Source: an uncultured bacterium (GTDB taxonomy: Bacteria; Bacteroidota; Bacteroidia; Bacteroidales; Muribaculaceae). From it: DNA of 19,504 nt. The stretch is taken from the NCBI GenBank assembly GCA_905214715.1, contig CAJMMT010000028.1:1-19504 (forward strand), written 5' to 3'. The notes beneath the pieces were generated by a model. That model searched no databases. It was not told where the DNA came from and saw nothing but the letters and a program-made list of their open reading frames with translations. A program made the translations under genes and the position numbers. How positions within the stretch are numbered: the first letter of the stretch is position 1; the number at the start of each line of letters is the position of its first letter. Shown here piece after piece: positions 14,243-19,504 of this stretch.

Positions 14243-15214
14243 TTAAAGATTTTCCCAATACCAGTCTACGGCCTCCTGTAATCCTTGTCGCATGGAGTAT
14301 TTGGGAGAATATCCCATTAATCTCACAGCTTTGTCTATAGACGCAAGCGAGTGAGGGATATCTCCTAACCGATTAGGACCGTGTGTCGCTTTAATCTTTA
14401 GGATTTCCGCATCTTTCGCACCGAGAAACTCCTGAAGGTATTCCACGAGCTGATTCAGTGTCGTACGTTCTCCGAAAGCCGTATTATAAATCTGATTTAT
14501 TGCTTGGGGATTCGTAGTAGACATCGCTAACATGTTCATCTGGATAACGTTGTCAATATATGTGAAATCACGCGAATACTCTCCATCTCCATTAATATTG
14601 GGGGCTTCATGGTTCATGAATCTTTTTACAAACAGAGGAATTACCGCCGCATAAGCTCCATGAGGATCCTGTCTACGTCCGAAAACATTGAAATACCGAA
14701 GTCCGATATACTCGATACCGTATGTGCGGGCAAATACATCGGCATATAGTTCATCTACGTATTTGGTGATCGCATAAGGGGAGAGTGGTTTGCCTATCAC
14801 TTCCTCGACTTTTGGCAGATTGGTGGAATCTCCGTAAGTACTCGAAGAGGCTGCAAAGATAAAGCGTTTGATACCGGCGTCTCTTGAAGCTACGAGCATA
14901 TTGAGAAAACCGGTTATGTTGACATCGTTGGTTGTTATGGGATCGGTAATAGACCTCGGAACAGATCCTAAGGCTGCTTCGTGCATTACATACTCCATAC
15001 CATCAGTTGCTTTCCTGCAATCATTGATGTTACGAATGTCGCCGACCTGTATTTCAAAGGAATCAGGGAATCGTTCGACCAATGGTATTATATTCTGCCA
15101 TTTCCCTGTCGCAAAATTATCCAGACAACGAACGCTATATCCATTTTCAAGTAGATGTTCACATAAGTTGGAGCCAATAAAACCTGCTCCACCGGTAACT
15201 AATACTTTCTGCAT
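14243..15214 (-). CDS. tviC: UDP-N-acetylhexosamine 4-epimerase (TviC/WbpP type)
   Basis: The 323-aa protein is an extended short-chain dehydrogenase. NAD-binding GGAGFIGS has glycines 8, 11 and 14; the catalytic Ser lies in AASSSTYG (123-125) and the catalytic pair is Tyr147 and Lys151 in SPYAITKY. LRYFNVFGRRQDPHGAYAAVIPLF and FTYIDNV are typical of the WbpP/TviC group, which interconverts UDP-GlcNAc/UDP-GalNAc or their uronic acids. With the dehydrogenase at 12687-13961 it would give UDP-GalNAcA, the precursor of Vi-like or O-antigen polymers. It reads from the same strand as the two upstream glycosyltransferases. The ORF starts with ATG at 15214, and the fold begins at once, so the start is secure. 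Confidence 0.92.
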   Translation of the reverse strand: MQKVLVTGGAGFIGSNLCEHLLENGYSVRCLDNFATGKWQNIIPLVERFPDSFEIQVGDIRNINDCRKATDGMEYVMHEAALGSVPRSITDPITTNDVNITGFLNMLVASRDAGIKRFIFAASSSTYGDSTNLPKVEEVIGKPLSPYAITKYVDELYADVFARTYGIEYIGLRYFNVFGRRQDPHGAYAAVIPLFVKRFMNHEAPNINGDGEYSRDFTYIDNVIQMNMLAMSTTNPQAINQIYNTAFGERTTLNQLVEYLQEFLGAKDAEILKIKATHGPNRLGDIPHSLASIDKAVRLMGYSPKYSMRQGLQEAVDWYWENL

Positions 15215-15249
15215 AATTATATATTAATTCTCGGTTAGTAAATATGACA

Positions 15250-15360
15250 TGGAATGATTGTTTCTGAGGGTATGTCAGGTTTTGATTTGTCTTAAGATCA
15301 TGTTAAAGGTATATTCTAAACATTGATCAGTAGTGACAGTAACACACTCTAATCATTCCA
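15250..15360. repeat. 10-bp inverted repeat pair in the tviC / GT2 gap
   Basis: TGGAATGATT (15250-15259) and its exact complement AATCATTCCA (15351-15360) bracket 91 bases with no ORF. No flanking duplication is seen. The right arm overlaps the short repeat at 15341-15365. It may be fortuitous. Confidence 0.35.
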
Positions 15361-15365
15361 GGTGT
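15341..15365. repeat. Short repeat AACACACTCTAAT-n5-CAGGTGT, copy 2
   Basis: The second occurrence of the block described at 9819-9842; it ends 9 bp before the stop codon of the minus-strand GT2 gene. Confidence 0.5.
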
Positions 15366-15374
15366 CTTGTGTGA

Positions 15375-16241
15375 TTATCTTCGACGATGGTACTTCAGCA
15401 CGTTAACGAGCTTGGGTACGAGTCTTTTCAATAAATAAAATGACGGGACTTTATAACCGTTTTTTTTAAATGCTTTAAGAACATTCCGGTTGCCCTCAAT
15501 CATTTTTTTCAACGAGCCTGTGCTTTCTCCTCCCATACGCATTTTTACCATTACCTCCGGGATGTAACGGCTGGGAATTCGGTTTTTCTCAATGAATCGG
15601 AACATTAGCTCAAAATCGGCCGAGACATTTAGCGATATGTCGAATCCCCCTAATCGGGAGAAATACTCTCTACGGGCATAAAATGTAGGATGAGCCGGAT
15701 GCCATCCTTTGAAGAATGCACCATCGCGATATTGAGAACCACGCCATTCCCTTACAATTCTTGTTGTGTCATTTGGATCCACAAAATCCAAGTCTCCATA
15801 TACGGCTCCAACACCTTTGCAATTTGAAACCACTGATTTTAAAACCATAGGAGAGGCATAGAAATCATCTGAATTCAATACTCCTATCAAATCACCTGAA
15901 GCGTGTGCGATACCCTTATTCATGGCATCATATAGCCCTCTGTCTTCTCCACTTACCCATATCAGACGATTCCCAAGTGCCGGTTTGAATGTTTTCACAA
16001 TCTCTTCAGTGTTGTCTGTGGAACCTCCATCTACAACTATTACCTCATAGTTTGTATAAGTTTGGGCAAGGATGCCTCTGAGTGTATCCGAAATCGTAGC
16101 CGCGCTGTTATATGTTGGAGTCACGATGGAAATTTTCATATCTGGCCTGTTTTTCATCTCGCTCATCTCTATAATATGCAATGTTGTAGAAGCATTTGCA
16201 TTTTCAAGGCGGTTTAAGGTTGCTGTATTGGTATACTTCAT
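15375..16241 (-). CDS. Family 2 glycosyltransferase
   Basis: The GT2 fold is clear: MKISIVTPTYNSAATISDTL, VIVVDGGSTDNTEEI, GEDRGLYDAMNKGIAHASGDLIGVLNSDDFY (quoted in part; NSDD is the metal-binding region) and SADFELMFRFIEKN. It would add one sugar to the growing polysaccharide repeat. The open frame starts at 16241, 21 bp after the upstream GT4 gene, and AGGAACC stands before that ATG. The domain itself starts at Met35 (ATG 16139), which is the usual N-terminus in the family, so the true start may be 16139. The fold is a paralogue of the enzyme at 1517-2341, with the same DGLYDAMNKGI-type block. Confidence 0.9.
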   Translation of the reverse strand: MKYTNTATLNRLENANASTTLHIIEMSEMKNRPDMKISIVTPTYNSAATISDTLRGILAQTYTNYEVIVVDGGSTDNTEEIVKTFKPALGNRLIWVSGEDRGLYDAMNKGIAHASGDLIGVLNSDDFYASPMVLKSVVSNCKGVGAVYGDLDFVDPNDTTRIVREWRGSQYRDGAFFKGWHPAHPTFYARREYFSRLGGFDISLNVSADFELMFRFIEKNRIPSRYIPEVMVKMRMGGESTGSLKKMIEGNRNVLKAFKKNGYKVPSFYLLKRLVPKLVNVLKYHRRR

Positions 16242-16262
16242 AAGTAAATGGTTCCTGAAAGG

Positions 16263-17393
16263 TCATTTCCTGGCAGAATCAATCAAGCAGTCAATATAAT
16301 TTATCCACTGCGGAATGATTTTCTCTTTTGAATTGGTGATTCTGATTTTTGGAGCCTCTCTACGTAACCTGTCTTTCAAATGGGTGTTATTGATAAGAGA
16401 TGAAATAGCTTCGGCCAAAGCCTGTGTATCTTCCGTGGGAACAAGCAATCCGTTCTCGCCATTACGTATCAGACGTGATGCCCCACCGCTTGCAAAATCC
16501 GTGGATACACAGGCGAGTCCCATTGCCATCCCTTCAATCAGTGCGTTTGGCATTCCTTCGTGGTCTGATGACAATACAAAAATATCGGCTTCTACGAGAC
16601 GCTCAACCATCTTGTCAGCTTGTCCCATTAACTTTACACTACCTTGTAGCCCAAGGCGTTTAATCTGATTATCAAGTTCAGCTTTTAAGGGGCCTTGACC
16701 ATATATTTTTAGAATATATCCATGTTTGTCCGGAATAGATGCAAATGCATCAATAAGTATATCGTAACGTTTTTCTGCACTCAATCTGCCAGCTGATACT
16801 ATGATTTTTTCAGGATTCTTATTGGGTTCAGGCAATGAGTCATCTATTACCGGATTAGGTATTATTCGTGAATGTCGGCTAATGCTCTTGGGAAAATAGT
16901 CTCTTACCTGTGGTGTTTGGAATACTATGCCATCTGCCAATCTATAGGTGAATAACCTTAACAGACGGCGTAATGTCTCTTTCCCGGGTACCGGTAAACG
17001 CGAGGGGTCGCAACGTTCAGTTGTGAGAAAAGGTATTCCTACAGAGCGACATGCAAGTACGGAAGTTTCTCCAAATGCAAGCGAAAAACAAATAAGGCAT
17101 TCCGGATGATCTTCACGCAATACGCGTCTCAATTCACGAAACGACTTATATTTATGTCCTATAACTGGTATTTCTTTCAATATCCGCAGTTTGTTGAACC
17201 GATTCTGTTCTTTGCGCCATTGGTCGCTGTAGGAATATAGGTATATTTCATTACCATATTCGCGAAGTTCATTGATTATCATACCAAGTATGCGCTCTCC
17301 TCCCCCGAATGAAATATTGGAGTTGGCAAGTATTGCTATACGTTTGTTATGGGAACTAACGCTATGTCGACGGTGGTTTTCAGATTCGTGCAT
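16263..17393 (-). CDS. Family 4 glycosyltransferase
   Basis: The 376-aa GT-B protein shows the GT4 hallmarks. They are the N-terminal SFGGGERILGMII (28-40), SAGRLSAEKRYDILIDAF (200-217), GQGPLKAEL (232-240) and the E-x7-E pair Glu279/Glu287 in SSDHEGMPNALIEGMAMG. It retains the sugar at the anomeric centre and acts at the inner membrane face, using UDP- or GDP-sugars; donor and acceptor are not readable. It is the first gene of the minus-strand run GT4, GT2, 4-epimerase. The first ~16 residues are polar and lie before the fold, so a start at a later codon cannot be excluded. Confidence 0.92.
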   Translation of the reverse strand: MHESENHRRHSVSSHNKRIAILANSNISFGGGERILGMIINELREYGNEIYLYSYSDQWRKEQNRFNKLRILKEIPVIGHKYKSFRELRRVLREDHPECLICFSLAFGETSVLACRSVGIPFLTTERCDPSRLPVPGKETLRRLLRLFTYRLADGIVFQTPQVRDYFPKSISRHSRIIPNPVIDDSLPEPNKNPEKIIVSAGRLSAEKRYDILIDAFASIPDKHGYILKIYGQGPLKAELDNQIKRLGLQGSVKLMGQADKMVERLVEADIFVLSSDHEGMPNALIEGMAMGLACVSTDFASGGASRLIRNGENGLLVPTEDTQALAEAISSLINNTHLKDRLRREAPKIRITNSKEKIIPQWINYIDCLIDSARK

Positions 17394-17568
17394 ACTGCGA
17401 TATAGAGACTTCGAAAGTCAGGAGACATTTCAATGTAAGAAGACCGTATTAACATTTTTTGATAAATCAGTCCTCTTACATTCTAAACGCAACGAGAGGG
17501 ATGGTATTATATTAATTGAAGTTTAAACTCGGATTATATCGTTGTGATACGTGAATGAAATAAATAAC
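17394..17568. other. Non-coding upstream region of the GT4 gene
   Basis: AT-rich, no credible ORF. I found no minus-strand TAnnTTTG box with a proper -33 partner. It presumably contains the promoter of the polysaccharide run, or the promoter lies in the adjoining mobile element. Confidence 0.4.
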
Positions 17569-17759
17569 TAAGTAAGTGTTCAAATTTAATTTATGCTTTA
17601 TGCGAGTTTATTTTATTTTTGAGACGATTACTGTGCGGAGTGAAGGAGTATATAGACATATCCGACTGAGCGACAATCCGTAAGCGGCCAAAAAGAAACC
17701 GCAGAAAGCATAAAAGATTTCAAAACACTTACTATCGGTTAAATTTGAACACTTACTTA
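17569..17759. mobile_element. MITE-like element, different family, with perfect 21-bp terminal repeats
   Basis: Bases 17569-17589 and 17739-17759 are perfect inverted repeats (the outer 20 read AAGTAAGTGTTCAAATTTAA when the first T is left out). The interior also has an inverted pair: TTTATGCTTTATGCG faces CGCAGAAAGCATAAA with one mismatch. A 2-bp TA (17569-17570 and 17758-17759) could be the target duplication. Read on the TWA scheme, the flanks are TAA and TTA. The terminal repeats match those of the other elements at 14 of 19 positions with a common TGTYYRAATTT core. Its interior is unrelated. No ORF is present. The ends contain outward-facing TAAATTTG (-7-like) motifs. Confidence 0.8.
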
Positions 17760-17806
17760 TAAGTAGTTACACATATTCAATATGATATTTTGTAGATGTT
17801 TGGTGT

Positions 17807-17844
17807 AAAAAAGACTTGAGCCCAGTCTGAGGCTCAAGTCTTTT
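17807..17844 (-). terminator. Rho-independent terminator of the second C10 peptidase gene
   Basis: A 14-bp perfect stem (17809-17822 with 17831-17844) surrounds an 8-base loop. On the minus strand it is followed by a six-T run (complement of 17807-17812). It lies 57 bp after the peptidase stop codon. Confidence 0.92.
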
Positions 17845-17900
17845 GTTAAGTAGCGAAAAGGCTTGTAATATACAAATATCGCGTTGCCTTGGCTAATTGA

Positions 17901-19217
17901 TTATTGTTCTCGCTTTGCAAAACCGCTCATTATTTTAAGATTCTTGTAATAATGTTGGTTTACCTGAATGCCGTTATTATTGTACTCCACAGTGATGTCT
18001 TTGTTTGGCATTCGATAGTAACCGTTTCCTCCTGCATTCCATCCCCATATATTGTGATAGTAGTTGGCCTGTTTCGGACTATTTGGATCCGGATCCGCGC
18101 AATCGTTATACTTAAGTATATAGTACCCATCGATAACCCATGCATGGCATACATCTTTTTTGTTGATATAGTCATATCCGGATCCGGTAACTATCACCGG
18201 GTGTTTGTCATGTAGGAATGATGAGAGTTTTTGCTCGGAAAAGTCATGCCATACAGTGTTATAATATTCAAAGTTGAAAAATGTTCTGGAAAAATTATTA
18301 ATGGAAGCACTGGATCCCGCAAGTCCATATGTGATGTTAAGATTTTCCGGTTTCCCTAAATCATAGAGCAGCAGTGGTACGAAACCATGCTCATAATTGA
18401 CTTCATTGTTATTGATGTAGTCCCAATTGAACCTGTGGTCGGTATAGTATCCCGGCCATTCATAATAACTCATAATCATACCGCAAGCTACCGCCGCGCA
18501 TCCTGCTAATCCATGTTCGTACGATTGAGTGCTTTCATTCCATTGCCTCGGGCAATAGCGATTGAATGGATCGCTTTGTCCCCATTTTTGTACTGGCTCA
18601 GCTATCAAAGGTTTTGTTACATATATAGTTTGTGGTGTAACGATACCCGGATCAGGGATTGGTTCAAATCCACCTGGATTTGGAATAAATCCTCCTCTGG
18701 TGCCACCGTCAATTCCTCCTCCGATTCCTCCAGTTGGTATGTATGCTTCCGGATCACCCGGTACATCGAACGATTCGGAATTGATGTTGAAGAAGTCAAC
18801 GCCATAATAGTTAAGCGCGTTCAGGTATATGGATAGGGGAGAACCTAAATCTATACTGTAAGGCACTAATTCTCCCTGTTCTGAGAACGCCGCAACTGGC
18901 GATGGAATATCGGCATCAGTTACTATGCAGAATCCTGCCTCATTATCGTAGTTTACGATGTACCATTGACTGCTGTCATCAGATCTGGTAGTGCCATTTA
19001 TAGGGCTGATGCTTCGTATAGTACGATTAACGCTTCGGGTCTGATTCACCTCTATACTCTTGATCATGTTTTCAGCCATGGCGATTGCTGTCTCAAGATT
19101 TTTATTATAAGGACTGTTTGAATTTTGAGATTGTTCTAAATCTGTTAGAACATGATCATTGCAAGCAAACAACACTGTGCCGATGAGCAAGAGGATGTAA
19201 AGTTTTAGTTGTTTCAT
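17901..19217 (-). CDS. C10 (streptopain/SpeB-type) cysteine peptidase lipoprotein, copy 2
   Basis: The 438-aa paralogue of the 10634 gene has the same plan. A lipoprotein signal ends at Cys19 (FACN), then a Spi-like prodomain (about 40-155, WYIVNYDNEAGFCIVTDADI) and a Gly/Pro linker (159-193, TGGIGGGIDGGTRGG then PNPGG, PDPG). The peptidase domain has Cys240 (AGCAAVACGMIMSYYEWP), His358 (CHAWVIDGYY) and HNIWGWNAGGNGYY. Around the catalytic Cys the two copies match at about 42 of 58 residues by hand count. Start ATG 19217 is right at the signal peptide and fits the promoter at 19259-19289. It is a monocistronic unit ended by the terminator at 17807-17844, without a lipoprotein partner gene. 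Confidence 0.94.
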   Translation of the reverse strand: MKQLKLYILLLIGTVLFACNDHVLTDLEQSQNSNSPYNKNLETAIAMAENMIKSIEVNQTRSVNRTIRSISPINGTTRSDDSSQWYIVNYDNEAGFCIVTDADIPSPVAAFSEQGELVPYSIDLGSPLSIYLNALNYYGVDFFNINSESFDVPGDPEAYIPTGGIGGGIDGGTRGGFIPNPGGFEPIPDPGIVTPQTIYVTKPLIAEPVQKWGQSDPFNRYCPRQWNESTQSYEHGLAGCAAVACGMIMSYYEWPGYYTDHRFNWDYINNNEVNYEHGFVPLLLYDLGKPENLNITYGLAGSSASINNFSRTFFNFEYYNTVWHDFSEQKLSSFLHDKHPVIVTGSGYDYINKKDVCHAWVIDGYYILKYNDCADPDPNSPKQANYYHNIWGWNAGGNGYYRMPNKDITVEYNNNGIQVNQHYYKNLKIMSGFAKREQ

Positions 19218-19258
19218 GGTGATGCTTGATTTATTAGGTTAGTTTATCAATGGATTAC

Positions 19259-19289
19259 CAAATTAATGGTTTTATTTCATAATTGCAAG
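19259..19289 (-). promoter_or_regulatory. Promoter of the second C10 peptidase gene
   Basis: On the minus strand CTTG (19289-19286), a 19-bp spacer and TTAATTTG (19266-19259) form a Bacteroidota-like promoter with one mismatch in the -7 box. The leader would be about 35 bases. The spacer equals that of the first C10 gene. Confidence 0.6.
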
Positions 19290-19329
19290 CTTTTTTTACA
19301 AAAAAAATTAAATTGTATGATGGTGAAAT

Positions 19330-19379
19330 ATAATTGAGCATGATTGAATATATTTGAATAGGATTGAATGTGATTGGGG
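19330..19379. repeat. Five phased 10-bp repeats, NNN(A/T)TTGANN
   Basis: Five consecutive decamers: ATAATTGAGC, ATGATTGAAT, ATATTTGAAT, AGGATTGAAT, GTGATTGGGG. The TTG(A/G) block repeats every 10 bp, i.e. once per helical turn. It lies about 40 bp upstream of the -33 box of the second C10 gene. Confidence 0.6.
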
Positions 19380-19405
19380 ATGGCGATAAAAAGCGACAAT
19401 ATGTA

Positions 19406-19439
19406 AAGAGGCCGCACCAGACAAAAGGTGCGGCCTCTT
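19406..19439. terminator. Perfect 13-bp hairpin, possible terminator
   Basis: AAGAGGCCGCACC (19406-19418) pairs perfectly with 19427-19439 around an 8-base loop. No proper T-run follows on either strand. It may end a gene lying beyond the window. The remaining bases to 19504 show no gene. Confidence 0.55.
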
Positions 19440-19504
19440 CGGGAAAAACGGCGGTGTTGCAGAACTCCCTTTGTTAAAGCTTTTGAGAATTGAATGTTTT
19501 GAAC

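Noticed and set aside
14868..15227. 119-aa plus-strand frame over the 4-epimerase gene
   Set aside because: Antisense to a clearly recognised SDR enzyme with all catalytic motifs.
1..19504. CRISPR array, tRNA, riboswitch or transposase gene
   Set aside because: I saw no regularly spaced direct repeats with unique spacers, no tRNA cloverleaf or T-arm pattern, no familiar riboswitch core and no DDE or tyrosine/serine recombinase motif on either strand.

Overview
The window looks like a chromosomal segment of a Bacteroidales bacterium, most plausibly a gut Muribaculaceae-type genome. The evidence is the Bacteroidota-type promoter motif (TTG-like box, 19-20 bp spacer, TAnnTTTG) found upstream of several genes, AT-rich leaders without clear Shine-Dalgarno sequences, the TPR / DUF4292 / EnvC-like gene order, and lipoproteins with a C10 (streptopain-type) peptidase domain. 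The family placement is an inference from gene content only.

Layout. (1) 1-78: the 3' end of a 5S rRNA and the terminator of its rRNA operon. (2) 195-431: a small Ala/Lys-rich helical protein. (3) 573-2341, minus strand: a family 2 glycosyltransferase whose end overlaps the start of an AraC-type regulator. (4) 2342-2923: a non-coding region holding a 195-bp mobile element and the promoter of a small 2[4Fe-4S] ferredoxin (2924-3091, too short for standard ORF lists), followed by a strong terminator. (5) 3288-9798, plus strand: a tight six-gene run with TPR protein, DUF4292 protein, EnvC-like degenerate LytM protein, FemAB/GNAT-like protein, a small four-cysteine protein and a GT-B-like glycosyltransferase. 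This is an envelope-biogenesis block. (6) 9835-17393: an AT-richer surface-polysaccharide block, mostly on the minus strand, with a hexapeptide acyltransferase, a GT4, a GT2, a TviC/WbpP-type UDP-HexNAc 4-epimerase and a TviB/WbpO-type UDP-HexNAc 6-dehydrogenase. The last two together would make a UDP-N-acetylhexosaminuronic acid such as UDP-GalNAcA. (7) Two paralogous lipoprotein C10 peptidases, at 10634-11953 (+) and 17901-19217 (-). Each has a Spi-like prodomain and a Gly/Pro-rich linker before the catalytic domain. The first is followed by a small acidic lipoprotein that may be a partner.

The most unusual structure is a set of related short palindromic elements in the non-coding DNA. Two ~195-bp copies (2505-2699 and 13993-14188) are about 96% identical by hand count, carry GAG...CTC terminal inverted repeats and are flanked by 3-bp TTA or TAA direct repeats. 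A 40-bp near-perfect palindrome (14192-14231) with the same kind of ends abuts the second copy, giving the arrangement TAA-element-TAA-palindrome-TAA. A third ~190-bp element (17569-17759) has perfect 21-bp inverted repeats related in sequence to the other ends, but a different interior. They look like non-autonomous (MITE-like) elements moved by one transposase type that is not encoded in this window. One of them separates the 4-epimerase gene from the dehydrogenase gene that would work with it.
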